A DNA stretch of 64,000 nucleotides from Neobacillus ginsengisoli (lineage in GTDB: Bacteria; Bacillota; Bacilli; Bacillales_B; DSM-18226). Below the pieces are notes generated by a model that saw only the letters and a list, made by a program, of their open reading frames with translations, had not been told where the DNA came from and did not search any database. Positions 45,441-54,642 of this stretch are shown here, one piece after another. A program made the position numbers and the translations under genes. The stretch's first letter is position 1; each line of letters opens with the position of its first letter. The stretch spans positions 248,001-312,000 of the forward strand of contig NZ_JAUSTW010000005.1 in the NCBI RefSeq assembly GCF_030813055.1, in the 5' to 3' direction.

Positions 45441-46043
45441 CTAATAAGTTAAATAATCATTTATTTTCAAATAGTTGATGATTTCCTGTCCGCATTCCTC
45501 ACTTGAATATTGAGAGGTTTCAATTACGATTTCAGGTGTTTCAGGCACCTCATATGGAGCTGAAATCCCGGTCATATTAGTAAGTTCTCCTTTCCTTGCT
45601 TTTTTATATAACCCTTTTGTATCACGTTTTTCACACACTTCTAAGGGGCATTTTACATAAATCTCAATAAATTCACCCTTTGCTACCCTTTTTCGAATTT
45701 CCTTCCTATCCTCTGCATATGGAGAGATAAGTGTGGTTATTACCACAATCCCACTATCGACGAATAATTTAGCTAATTCGCCAGTTCGGCGGATGTTTTC
45801 CTTCCTATCTTCTTGACTAAATCCAAGGTTTTGATTTAACCCTTCCCTAAGATTATCGCCATCCAGAATATATGTGGATATTCCAAGTTCATGGAGTTTT
45901 CGCTCTATAATATTAGCAATTGTTGACTTTCCGGATCCTGATAAACCGGTGAACCAAAGAATATAACTTTTATGTCCATGTAAAGCCTGACGCTGTTCTT
46001 TAGTCACTTCAAAAGATTGATGAAAGATATTCTGTCTTTGCAA
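45441..46043 (-). CDS. cysC: adenylyl-sulfate (APS) kinase
   Basis: Phosphorylates APS to PAPS, the sulfate donor. 200 aa with Walker A GLSGSGKST at about residue 30, DGDNLREGLNQNLGFSQEDR and the lid segment VKCPLEVCEKRDTKGLYKKA. A TTG start with GGAAGGGG at 8 bases is preferred; a TTG six codons earlier sits on that site. First gene of the cysC-sat pair. Confidence 0.93.
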   Translation of the reverse strand: MQRQNIFHQSFEVTKEQRQALHGHKSYILWFTGLSGSGKSTIANIIERKLHELGISTYILDGDNLREGLNQNLGFSQEDRKENIRRTGELAKLFVDSGIVVITTLISPYAEDRKEIRKRVAKGEFIEIYVKCPLEVCEKRDTKGLYKKARKGELTNMTGISAPYEVPETPEIVIETSQYSSEECGQEIINYLKINDYLTY

Positions 46044-46257
46044 AAAACTATCCCCTTCCAATTATTCTATTAAAATCAGCTTTGTACAGCATCTTCCATT
46101 ATGCAGGCCAAAGCTAAAAATCACGCCTTTTGTTCTTCGATACTGCCAAGATAATTGATCCTACCCTGCCAAGTAATAAAATTACATATATAAACGGAAT
46201 CCAAATATGATTTATTGACAATACATTTATCAACGTCCATATATTGGTTATAATAAT

Positions 46258-47052
46258 TCATTTTTTTCCAATTGTTTTCTTTAGCTCTTCCCAAGAAATA
46301 AACAACCGTACAATATCTTCTTCATCAAGTTTACTTCCAAACTGAACTTCAATAATTTCAAGGTCTTTAATGGCTTTGATTCCATGCTTCCCGCCAACTG
46401 GTATGTTCAGTACATCACCTGGTTTTACATAAGACAAGACACCATCCAGAACAAATTCTCCTTCTCCCTGTACGACCACCCATACTTCATTTCTCTTATG
46501 GTGGTATTGAAAGCTAAGGTTTTTCCCCGCAAATATGCATAGCCGTTTTGTTAATACTTCCATTCCATCAGGGCTTTCTTTATATTCCAGGATACGATAC
46601 CACCCTCACCGACGTTCTTCAAACATCGGCCGTTGGTTGAAATCTGTTACCAACTCTTTGATTTGGTGACTCTTCTCTTTATCTGAAATTAGAATGCCAT
46701 CCGGACTTGTTGCTACTATAAGATTTGATGCACCCAAGACAATTACTGGAATATCTAATTCATTTATTAAATGGGTATTGATACAATCCTCACTCATAGA
46801 GCCTTTACCGATGATTTTTGTTTGCAATTGATCGGTTAATGTATTCCATGAGCCCAGGTCCTTTCAAAAATCATTGTATGGATAAACGGCAATCCGCTCA
46901 GCTTTTTCCACAATTTCATAATCAAAGCTTATTTTTGGAAGCGTTTTAAACTGTTCAATTAGCTCGTAATTTTAAAAACTGTTTTGATCTAGAATCATTG
47001 GAAAGTGGCCACAATCGTTTCCCCGAACCTCCTAATAACAATACAGCTTCAT
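46258..47052 (-). pseudogene. ManC-type mannose-1-phosphate guanylyltransferase, degenerate
   Basis: The N-terminus GGSGKRLWPLSNDSRSKQFL is the GDP-mannose pyrophosphorylase signature, but about 180 codons are then missing. After the gap it resumes at FDYEIVEKAERIAVYPYNDF, with in-frame TGA at 46864-46866, LGSWNTLTDQLQTK, in-frame TGA (for the Trp of RRWGWYR) at 46606-46608, and the cupin LTKRLCIFAGKNLSFQYHHK to the end. The 101-aa cupin part alone retains an open frame. GDP-mannose is therefore probably not made from here. Confidence 0.88.
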
Positions 47053-47208
47053 CTCATGCACCTCGATGTGATAATTAGTTGAAATTTCATTCATTTTTTC
47101 ATGGTATTATCTTATGAGTGCATAGAGTGATTGGTTTGGGACACCAAAGATATATTTTCAGTAATCATAATCTCCATATACTCATGAAGAGCAGAATTTT
47201 TTGAATAG

Positions 47209-47409
47209 CCAATTATATGGGCAGCAGTTCCTGTATTAGGTAGTAATCCATTAGTTGAGGATATTAATCGTTTTCTACATTTTTTTTTGTTTAATACTCA
47301 TGGATATGAAGGAAATGTGAGATTTTGGAATGGATTATGGAACCAGGGTTTTGTGGAAGCTGTTAATTACGAAAATCATGAAATAATGGAATTAGTGAAT
47401 GGAATATAA
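47209..47409 (+). pseudogene. 3' fragment of an unrecognised gene
   Basis: A start-less frame PIIWAAVPVLGSNPLVEDIN, FLFNTHGYEGNVRFWNGLWN, GFVEAVNYENHEIMELVNGI has good coding character and ends in TAA, but a TAG lies immediately upstream and no start or ribosome site exists. Probably a gene remnant; origin unknown. Confidence 0.35.
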
Positions 47410-47525
47410 AAAGCGCCTCTCGACGTTTGAGAAGGTCCGATCCCTTACGCATAACAGTTCAACTTATTCTTATAGAGCAAACTTCAATTATCTCTTTCGT
47501 TAATTTTTTAAAGTATTTTTTACAG

Positions 47526-48293
47526 TTAACCAATAAGTTTTATTCCACTAATAATAATGATTGCAGCCACCACTATACGGAGAAGTTTAGTAGGAACTTT
47601 TGCAGATAAAGTGCTTCCTAAAAGAACCCCTGGAATCGATCCAATTAAAAGATTTCCTACCAGGACGTAGTTTACACTTCCAGCATTTGCATGGAGCAAT
47701 CCTGCAACTGTCACTAATAAAAAGGCATGGGCAATATCAGTTCCAACTAATTCGGATGCGCTCAAACGGTATAGATATAACATAGCAAGAGCAAATAAAG
47801 AACCTGATCCAATCGAAGTGAGCCCTACAATAAAACCAAAGACAGCACCGATAAATATAGTTAATCCGCGTTTTTCTTCTACCGATTTTAATTGCCAGCG
47901 GTTCGGTCTTATTTTTTTATCAAAAAAAGTTCGAATCAAAATAGCTATAGCGACTAAAATAAGGACATAACCAAGTGATTGCTTAATAATTTGTTCTTGA
48001 TTATGATTGGAAAACTCGAAAAACTGCAGAATTATAATGGGCACAGTTGCACTTGGGACGCTTCCTATTGCAAGGTATTTTGCTAATTTGAAATTAATTG
48101 TTTTTTGTTTCCAATGTTGAAAGACCCCAAACAATTTCGTAATGGAGTTATAAACAAGATCCGTTCCTACTGCGATAGAAGGATGAATCCCTGACATTAT
48201 AAGAATAGGAGTTAAAAGTGCAGCCCCCCCTACTCCTGTTAAACCGACTAAAAACCCAATAAACAATCCCATAACCGCTATACCAATACTCAT
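47526..48293 (-). CDS. TauE/SafE (TSUP) family sulfite/sulfonate transporter
   Basis: 255 aa with about eight helices in the two-repeat TSUP pattern: GLFIGFLVGLTGVGGAALLT at the start and GAVFGFIVGLTSIGSGSLFA at the midpoint are the paired GxTGxG-like motifs. Family members move sulfite, sulfonates or related anions. Position beside sat-cysC and a sulfotransferase suggests a role in sulfur anion traffic for sulfation; inference. Its ATG overlaps the stop of the small upstream frame. Confidence 0.87.
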   Translation of the reverse strand: MSIGIAVMGLFIGFLVGLTGVGGAALLTPILIMSGIHPSIAVGTDLVYNSITKLFGVFQHWKQKTINFKLAKYLAIGSVPSATVPIIILQFFEFSNHNQEQIIKQSLGYVLILVAIAILIRTFFDKKIRPNRWQLKSVEEKRGLTIFIGAVFGFIVGLTSIGSGSLFALAMLYLYRLSASELVGTDIAHAFLLVTVAGLLHANAGSVNYVLVGNLLIGSIPGVLLGSTLSAKVPTKLLRIVVAAIIIISGIKLIG

Positions 48294-48446
48294 AGTTTAA
48301 TCCCTCTTTTTACGGCTCGAACCTTGGCTCGATAGACGTCTGGAACATTGACCACCTATTGGGTCTTGGTCAATAAAATAGCTTAAACCTAAACTTTCAG
48401 CCCCACGTACAGCTTCTTTAATCTTAGCTGGTGAATAAAAATCCAT
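48290..48446 (-). pseudogene. small protein gene upstream of TauE, frameshifted
   Basis: Good GAGG ribosome site and MDFYSPAKIKEAVRGAESLG, LSYFIDQDPI; the frame then turns into a Ser/Arg-rich tail and stops, whereas the next frame reads VVNVPDVYRAKVRAVKRGIK and ends in TGA overlapping the TauE ATG. A one-base shift near 48345 would restore a protein of about 52 aa coupled to TauE. Family not recognised. Confidence 0.5.
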
Positions 48447-48684
48447 GAAATTACCTCTTTCTGTTCTTATATTAAACCATGGAAGATCATTGAACCTTTT
48501 TATTTCTATATCGTATGAGGACGTGAAGTTTATGTATAAGACAGGCGTTTATTTTTAAAAATTTATCTAAATTTCAATCCTTACTTTCTAAATATTTTTG
48601 TTAGTAGTACATAAAACTGTACGTTGGAACACCTGCAAAGTTGGTTATATCAACCATATATTTCTTTCCGTTTTGTCCAAGCTT

Positions 48685-48719
48685 ATCTTTTCAAATATGC
48701 ATACCCTATTTGAAAAGAT
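48685..48719 (+). promoter_or_regulatory. perfect 13-bp inverted repeat with a CATACCCTA box
   Basis: ATCTTTTCAAATA and its exact complement are separated by 9 bases. CATACCCTA (48700-48708), which matches a sigma-K -10 (CATAnnnTA), lies across the loop; no matching -35 is evident. No T-tract follows, so it is more likely an operator or RNA element than a terminator. It precedes the glycosyltransferase operon start by about 40 bases. Confidence 0.45.
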
Positions 48720-48759
48720 TCATAAAGTTACTTACCATAAATGAAAGGAGCCAATTTAT

Positions 48760-49824
48760 TTGCGTAAAGTTATCCATTTAAATTTAAGAGTTGACCCTAC
48801 CCAATATATATCACAAATTCGAGAGGTCCCCGGCTATGATTATATTCATTTGGTACGAGAACCTAAGTATATGGTAAATCTCTCCCTTTTTAATGAGAAG
48901 ATTTATTATCTTAATGAAATTTTCTCACCGAAAGAATTCGTCAAAAAAAATAAGATCTCCCTCTTACATGCTCACCACGGACAATTAGGCATATTGTTAC
49001 TCCCTTTTAAAGAAAAAACAAAACTTCCGTTAGTAACCAGTATACGAGGCAGGGATGCAACACTAGCCAATCAGCCGGTTGGCTATTTAGAGCACATGAA
49101 GATGCTTTTTGAAGAAGGCGAGTGTTTTTTCCCAGTTTGTCAATACTTAGCGGCTAGGATAAAGGATTGGGGATGCCCTTCGAAAAAGATTAGAGTATTA
49201 TATGGCGGAGTTGACCTTAACCAATTCCAATACCGGACTCCACCTAATAATGGTTCACAAAATATTTTATCTATTGGCAGATTGGTAGAGAAAAAGGGAC
49301 ACCATATCTTAATGAAAGCTTTTCAAAAAATAAAAAATAAATTCCCAAATGCCACTCTTACCATTATTGGGGGAGGGGAACTTGAAGAATATATTAAATC
49401 TTTGGCCACTCAGCTTAATCTGGGAGATTCATTTCAGCTATTAAATCATCTTCCTAAAGATAAAGTGCGAGAACAATTAGTTAAGGCCGACCTATTTTGT
49501 GCTGCCAGCTTAGAAGCTTCTAATGGAGATTTAGAAGGTATTCCAAATACATTAAAAGAAGCAATGGCGACTGGTGTACCCGTGATCTCAACCTATCATG
49601 CAGGCATTCCTGAATTGATCAAAAATAACAAAGAGGGTGTGTTAGTACAAGAGAACAACGTTGATGAACTGGCAGATGCTCTTGAATATATGTTAACCAA
49701 TAGGGCACTATGGGAAACTTATACAGCTGCAGCTCGTCAAAAAGTCGAACAAGACTTTGATCTTAATAAACAGCTTCTGCAGCAAGCTAAATATTATGAT
49801 AAACTGATAGGAGGTAAACGATGA
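48760..49824 (+). CDS. GT4 glycosyltransferase, YtcC-like
   Basis: 354 aa. The acceptor half contains SLLHAHHGQLGILLL and VTSIRGRDAT; the donor half contains ILSIGRLVEKKGHHILMKAF and LEASNGDLEGIPNTLKEAMA, GVPVISTYHAGIPELI, the GT4 nucleotide-sugar site. Start TTG with AAAGGAG at 8 bases. First gene of a tightly coupled operon with a kinase-like gene and an epimerase, parallel to B. subtilis ytcABC, whose products build the spore surface polysaccharide. Confidence 0.85.
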   Translation: MRKVIHLNLRVDPTQYISQIREVPGYDYIHLVREPKYMVNLSLFNEKIYYLNEIFSPKEFVKKNKISLLHAHHGQLGILLLPFKEKTKLPLVTSIRGRDATLANQPVGYLEHMKMLFEEGECFFPVCQYLAARIKDWGCPSKKIRVLYGGVDLNQFQYRTPPNNGSQNILSIGRLVEKKGHHILMKAFQKIKNKFPNATLTIIGGGELEEYIKSLATQLNLGDSFQLLNHLPKDKVREQLVKADLFCAASLEASNGDLEGIPNTLKEAMATGVPVISTYHAGIPELIKNNKEGVLVQENNVDELADALEYMLTNRALWETYTAAARQKVEQDFDLNKQLLQQAKYYDKLIGGKR

Positions 49825-51002
49825 AGGATTTTCAATCTATCACTGTAACCAAAGGTGAAGAATTTTTAGAGATTCATAACCCAACTAACTATTCACTAAT
49901 AGGAAATGGCGCTCAAGGTGCTGTATTTAAACTTTCAGAAAATAAATGCGTCAAAATCTATGCAGACCCGGGAAATGCCAAAAGGGAAGCAGAAGCCCTT
50001 AAAGCTGGAAGACACCTCCCCTTTATGCCTAAAGTTTTTGATTCAGGGTCAAATTATGTGGTTATGGAATATTTTAATGCTCCAACTTTAAAAGAATATT
50101 TAAGAAATTGCACGTATATCCCTGAATCCATCGTAAAAAAACTTCTCTATATATTTAAGGAAATTAGAAAGAGCACCGATCATAGTGAATTTACTCTAAG
50201 ACATATATTTGTCACTAAAAACGAAGAACTTAAAGTCATAGACCACGCCAAATCCTCCGAAAGAAATCATCCTGTTCCATTAAAACTATTAAGGGATTTA
50301 AATTTCATGCTATTAAAAGATTCATTCTTAGACCAAGTAAAAAAGTTAGAACCGAAGACCTACAAAAAATGGATGAAATTTTTTGAACAAAACAATTTAG
50401 ACTTTAGGACAATTGTGGTCACCTCTGGGAAATCAGGTAAGAGAGTAAAAATCGATTATCCGATGACACAAACGTATATCGGTTCAGAGTTTCACGGTGC
50501 TTTTTACCGCGTATCTGAAGATCAATGCGTAAAAATTTACCAGAATCCACTACATGCTAAATATGAAAAAGAGGTTCTTTTATCCAATAAAGGCTTACCT
50601 TTTATCCCGAAGGTCTTTGAAACAGGATCCAATTATATTTTAATGGAAAATCTACCAGGACCAGATTTAAATACATTTTTAAAACAACAATCGAAACTTA
50701 CAGAAGATATCACAAGGCGGCTATTATCTATTCTAACAACCATGAAAAAATCAGGTTATAAACATATTGATGCTCCGCTAAGGCATATTATTGTAACAAG
50801 CAAGGGGTTTAAATTAGTGGATCATGTGTTCCCGTTCAAACTTAAACAGAATAGACCTCTTGAGCTATTTTACAACCTTCAGGAAAGGCAATTTTTAGAT
50901 TCTTTTTTAGAACAAGTGAAGTCAATCGATCCTAAAACGTATAAAAAATGGACAAAGACACCTATTCCTCTAAATCCTGATGGGACGATAAAAATACAAT
51001 GA
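49821..51002 (+). CDS. tandem-duplicated kinase-fold protein (YrzF/PrkD-like)
   Basis: 393 aa made of two kinase-like halves. Half 1 (about 24-190): LIGNGAQGAVFKLSENKCVKIY, VMEYFNAPTLKEYL, ELKVIDHA; half 2 (about 215-385): YIGSEFHGAFYRVSEDQCVKIY, LMENLPGPDLNTFL, FKLVDHV. Each has a Gly-loop and Lys but only a reduced catalytic loop (LRHIFV/LRHIIV, no HRD). Both end with the same EQVK...PKTYKKW motif. Likely a pseudokinase or a polysaccharide/coat kinase of the CotS-CotI class. Overlaps neighbours by 4 bases on both sides. Confidence 0.75.
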   Translation: MKDFQSITVTKGEEFLEIHNPTNYSLIGNGAQGAVFKLSENKCVKIYADPGNAKREAEALKAGRHLPFMPKVFDSGSNYVVMEYFNAPTLKEYLRNCTYIPESIVKKLLYIFKEIRKSTDHSEFTLRHIFVTKNEELKVIDHAKSSERNHPVPLKLLRDLNFMLLKDSFLDQVKKLEPKTYKKWMKFFEQNNLDFRTIVVTSGKSGKRVKIDYPMTQTYIGSEFHGAFYRVSEDQCVKIYQNPLHAKYEKEVLLSNKGLPFIPKVFETGSNYILMENLPGPDLNTFLKQQSKLTEDITRRLLSILTTMKKSGYKHIDAPLRHIIVTSKGFKLVDHVFPFKLKQNRPLELFYNLQERQFLDSFLEQVKSIDPKTYKKWTKTPIPLNPDGTIKIQ

Positions 51003-52006
51003 ACATTTTAGTGACGGGTGCGGCAGGATTTATTGGTTTCCATCTATCAAAGCGTTTGTTAGATCTGAATTATCATGTAATAGGTGTCGATAATCTTAAT
51101 GACTATTACGATGTTGCTTTAAAGAAAGACCGACTAAAGATACTAGAAAATCACCCGCAATTTGAATTCCATTTAATAGATATAACTGATAGAAAAAAAT
51201 TAAATCAACTATTTGAAGAAAAAACGATCAGTATTGTTATAAACTTAGCTGCTCAAGCTGGAGTGCGTTATAGCATTGACAACCCATATGCTTATGTTCA
51301 TTCAAACCTGGTTGGGTTTATGAATATTTTAGAGTCATGCAGACAATATAAGGTCGAGCACCTGATTTATGCATCATCTAGTTCGGTTTATGGCGCAAAT
51401 GCCCACATCCCATTTTCCACCACTGACCCAGTTGATCATCCTGTAAGTATCTATGCAGCTACTAAAAAGGCAAATGAATTATTGGCCCATTCGTATAGTC
51501 ATTTATTTAATACTCCAACTACAGGTCTTCGTTTCTTTACGGTTTATGGTACTTGGGGAAGACCGGATATGGCTTATTTCTCTTTTACTAAAAACATTTT
51601 GGAAGAGAAAACCATAAAAGTGTTTAATCATGGAGACATGCAACGAGACTTTACCTATATTGATGATATTGTTGAAGCAATCATCCGATTACTCGATCAT
51701 CCACCGAAAAATAACCAAAATTGGGATAGAGAAAATCCTGATCCAAGTTCAAGCTATGCCCCATACAAAATTTATAATATTGGTAACAATCATCCTATAA
51801 AAATAATGGATTTCATTAACATTTTAGAGAAACTAATTGGAAAAAAAGCAAAAATTGAATTTTTACCAATGCAACCAGGCGACGTAAAGGAGACCTACGC
51901 AGATATTTCCGATTTGCAGGCAGATGTGGGGTTTTATCCTACAACAACCATTGAAACAGGTTTAACTCATTTTGTAGACTGGTACAAAAAATACTATAAA
52001 AAATAA
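50999..52006 (+). CDS. NAD-dependent UDP-glucuronate 4-epimerase-like protein, YtcB type
   Basis: 335 aa SDR: Rossmann VTGAAGFIGFHLSKRLL, the catalytic SSSVYG serine region and YAATK (Tyr-x3-Lys) at about 150, GLRFFTVYG in the substrate site. The DNLNDYYDVALKKDRL segment is typical of UDP-glucuronate/galacturonate epimerases. It would convert the UDP-glucuronate made by the dehydrogenase at 52394. ATGA overlap with the kinase-like gene. A MITE lies between its stop and its terminator. Confidence 0.87.
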   Translation: MNILVTGAAGFIGFHLSKRLLDLNYHVIGVDNLNDYYDVALKKDRLKILENHPQFEFHLIDITDRKKLNQLFEEKTISIVINLAAQAGVRYSIDNPYAYVHSNLVGFMNILESCRQYKVEHLIYASSSSVYGANAHIPFSTTDPVDHPVSIYAATKKANELLAHSYSHLFNTPTTGLRFFTVYGTWGRPDMAYFSFTKNILEEKTIKVFNHGDMQRDFTYIDDIVEAIIRLLDHPPKNNQNWDRENPDPSSSYAPYKIYNIGNNHPIKIMDFINILEKLIGKKAKIEFLPMQPGDVKETYADISDLQADVGFYPTTTIETGLTHFVDWYKKYYKK

Positions 52007-52022
52007 GGAGGTTTTATAAATT

Positions 52023-52206
52023 GGCTGTGTTAAAGGCGAATGTTGATTTTTTACAACTGTTGATTGGAGCGGAGGGCGCTCGACTCCTGCGGGATAGAGA
52101 GGTCACGGGAGACCCCGCTTATCTCTAAACGCCGAGGAGGCTCTCGGACCTCCCCGCGGAAAGCGAGCGCCAGGAGCGGAAATCAACAACCAAGTTTAAC
52201 AGAGCC
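52023..52206. mobile_element. 184-bp MITE-like element, copy 3
   Basis: Same ends and core (52058-52188) as copy 1, same orientation. Perfect 8-bp duplication TATAAATT at 52015-52022 and 52207-52214. It inserted between the epimerase stop codon and the operon terminator, so the element is now part of the transcript. Confidence 0.9.
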
Positions 52207-52214
52207 TATAAATT

Positions 52215-52250
52215 AAAAGGGAAATTGTCTGAAATGACAATTTCCCTTTT
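52215..52250 (+). terminator. terminator of the glycosyltransferase-epimerase operon
   Basis: A perfect 15-bp stem AAAAGGGAAATTGTC/GACAATTTCCCTTTT with a 6-base loop, directly after the right target duplication of the MITE. Confidence 0.85.
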
Positions 52251-52393
52251 AAATTTCCAACTAGGAAATGGATATTTAGCTAGAATTTATTCTCACTTTA
52301 AATTATTTGATAAAGAGCAGCCCCGTTAAGGATTATGGTGGTCCCGCAAATGTTTCATGGACAATTACCATTTGATGATTAGAATATAGTTTA

Positions 52394-53707
52394 TTAATAC
52401 TCTCCACTAAGAATAGATTGTTTACCAATTGGATAATATTCAATTTTCTCGCATTGTCTAATTCTATCTTCTTCAAGACAGTTTCTACCGTCAAAAATAA
52501 TCGGATATTTCATTTTTTTCATTAAACTGGCTAAATCCAACTGTGTAAACTCTTTCCATTCTGTCACAATAAATAATGCATCTGCACCTAAAACAGCATC
52601 AAAGACTGAGCTTACATATTGGATTGTATCACCTATAATTTTTTTGGCTTGTTCGGTTCCTACTGGATCATAGGCTACTACTTCTGCTCCTAGATTGGTT
52701 AATGATTGTGCAATATTGATGGAAGGGGCTTCTCTCATATCATCAGTTTCTGGCTTGAAAGGAAGACCAAGTATCCCAATTTTTTTTCCTTTTAATTCTC
52801 CAAATCGCTTTATCGCTTTCTTGACAAGAACCTCTTTTTGAAAATCATTAATCGAGATAGTTTCTTTTAACATAGAGAAATTTACACCATACCGTCCGGC
52901 AGTATGCAGCAATGCTTTAACATCCTTAGGAAAACAGGATCCGCCATAGCCAATTCCCGCTTGTAAAAATGCTTCTCCTATCCTTTTATCCTTCCCCATA
53001 CCTTTGGCGACATCTTCCACATCTGCTCCAACCGCTTCACATAAATTCGCAATTTCATTAATAAAACTAATTTTTGTCGCCAAAAAAGCATTGGAAGCAT
53101 ACTTAATCATTTCCGAGCTTCTAAAGCCTGTGAATATTACCGGCACCTGCAATGGACGATACATTTCTTGTACCTTTTCCGCCGCTTCTTTATTTTCAAA
53201 ACCGATAATTATTCTGTCCGCATTCATTGTATCGTGAATAGCTGAGCCTTGTCTTAGAAATTCTGGATTTGATACCATCATAACCTCTTTATTACACTTT
53301 TCTTCGATAATTTTTTTAATATATTCATTCGTTCCAACTGGTACTGTACTTTTAATCACGACAATAGTGCCTTTTTCAATATGACCAGAAATATCCTTTG
53401 CTGCTTGCTCAAGATACGATAAATCTGCTCCACCATCCGGTCTTTGTGGTGTTCCTACCGCAATGATAATGATTTCTGCACCCTCAACCCCATCTTTATG
53501 TGAAGTGGTAAATATAAGTCTACCCGCTCCTGTATTCTTAACAAGTAAAGTCTCTAGACCTGGCTCATAGATTGGAGAAATCCCCTGTTGAAGACGAGAA
53601 ATTTTCTGATCATCTATATCGATGCAAGTGACCTGATGGCCTATTTCTGACAAACAAACACCAGTAGATAGCCCGACATAGCCTGTACCTAAAACAGCTA
53701 TTTTCAT
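52394..53707 (-). CDS. UDP-glucose 6-dehydrogenase (YtcA/TuaD type)
   Basis: Oxidises UDP-glucose to UDP-glucuronate with two NAD+. 437 aa: Rossmann MKIAVLGTGYVGLSTGVCLS, the catalytic cysteine in GIGYGGSCFPKDVKAL, and KIGILGLPFKPETDDMREAP of the UDP-binding domain. The ATG of MKIAVLG is used; the gene starts 5 bases past the gtaB stop and shares the GGAG at its end. Pairs with GtaB upstream and the epimerase on the other strand. Confidence 0.93.
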   Translation of the reverse strand: MKIAVLGTGYVGLSTGVCLSEIGHQVTCIDIDDQKISRLQQGISPIYEPGLETLLVKNTGAGRLIFTTSHKDGVEGAEIIIIAVGTPQRPDGGADLSYLEQAAKDISGHIEKGTIVVIKSTVPVGTNEYIKKIIEEKCNKEVMMVSNPEFLRQGSAIHDTMNADRIIIGFENKEAAEKVQEMYRPLQVPVIFTGFRSSEMIKYASNAFLATKISFINEIANLCEAVGADVEDVAKGMGKDKRIGEAFLQAGIGYGGSCFPKDVKALLHTAGRYGVNFSMLKETISINDFQKEVLVKKAIKRFGELKGKKIGILGLPFKPETDDMREAPSINIAQSLTNLGAEVVAYDPVGTEQAKKIIGDTIQYVSSVFDAVLGADALFIVTEWKEFTQLDLASLMKKMKYPIIFDGRNCLEEDRIRQCEKIEYYPIGKQSILSGEY

Positions 53708-53712
53708 ATCAA

Positions 53713-54612
53713 TCAAACTCCTGCTTCAATATCTAAGGTATTCTTTTTTATTAAATCCCGTAAAAAGAAAAGTACCTCTTCTCGTAAATCGTCCCTATTT
53801 AAAGCAAAGTCGATCGTTGCTTTAATAAAGCCAATTTTATCTCCAATATCATACCGTCTTCCCTCAAAATTAAAGGCTAATACTGATTGCTGCTTATTTA
53901 GCTCATTAATGGCATCTGTAAGCTGTAATTCATTTCCTTGACCAACTGGAAGCCTTGCTAATATTTCGAAAATCTCTGGTTTTAAAACATAACGCCCCAT
54001 TATCGCGTATTGAGAAGGGGCTGCTTCTCTTTTTGGCTTTTCTACTAAAGATTCGATATAGGAAAGGTTTGGTTCGATATTCGTTCCTTTTGGTTTGATA
54101 ATTCCATACTTACTTACTTCATCTTCCGGCACAGTCTGAACTCCTACGATGGAGCTGTTGTAATAATCGAAAGCATTGATGATTTGCTTTAAACAAGGAG
54201 TTTCTGATATTACAAGATCATCCCCTAACAAAACAGCAAACGGCTCACTGCCGATAAGGTTTTTTGCGCAAAGAATAGCATGTCCTAGCCCCTTCGGTTC
54301 CTTTTGGCGTACATAATAGATATTTACTAAACTGGATATTTTCTGAACTTCCTCTAAAACTTCTAGCTGATTTTTTCTTAAGAGTGTATCTTCCAGCTCA
54401 TAGGATTTATCAAAGTGGTCCTCTATTGCCCTTTTTCCTCTGCCGATGATGATAATAATTTCTTCAATCCCCGAAGCAACTGCTTCCTCTACGATATATT
54501 GAATCGTTGGTTTATCAACAATCGGCAGCATTTCCTTAGGCTGAGCTTTTGTAGCTGGCAAAAAACGAGTCCCTAGACCTGCTGCTGGAATAATGGCCTT
54601 TCGAATTTTCAT
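53713..54612 (-). CDS. gtaB: UTP-glucose-1-phosphate uridylyltransferase (GtaB/YtdA)
   Basis: Makes UDP-glucose from UTP and glucose-1-phosphate. 299 aa: [20 protein letters not shown] with [19 protein letters not shown] is the nucleotide-binding N-terminus and LGDDLV holds metal-binding Asp. RBS GGGAGG. First gene of the two-gene operon with the dehydrogenase. The neighbourhood matches B. subtilis ytdA beside ytcABC rather than the housekeeping gtaB, so ytdA may be the better name. A sigma-K-like promoter precedes it. Confidence 0.92.
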   Translation of the reverse strand: MKIRKAIIPAAGLGTRFLPATKAQPKEMLPIVDKPTIQYIVEEAVASGIEEIIIIIGRGKRAIEDHFDKSYELEDTLLRKNQLEVLEEVQKISSLVNIYYVRQKEPKGLGHAILCAKNLIGSEPFAVLLGDDLVISETPCLKQIINAFDYYNSSIVGVQTVPEDEVSKYGIIKPKGTNIEPNLSYIESLVEKPKREAAPSQYAIMGRYVLKPEIFEILARLPVGQGNELQLTDAINELNKQQSVLAFNFEGRRYDIGDKIGFIKATIDFALNRDDLREEVLFFLRDLIKKNTLDIEAGV

Positions 54613-54642
54613 ATGCTGCCTCCCTTCTTGAAATCCTTATTC

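Noticed and set aside
46258..46563. Stand-alone cupin gene of 101 aa
   Set aside because: The sequence continues upstream in the same frame through TGA codons into a ManC-type enzyme, so it is the tail of a pseudogene; independent expression is not excluded but not supported.
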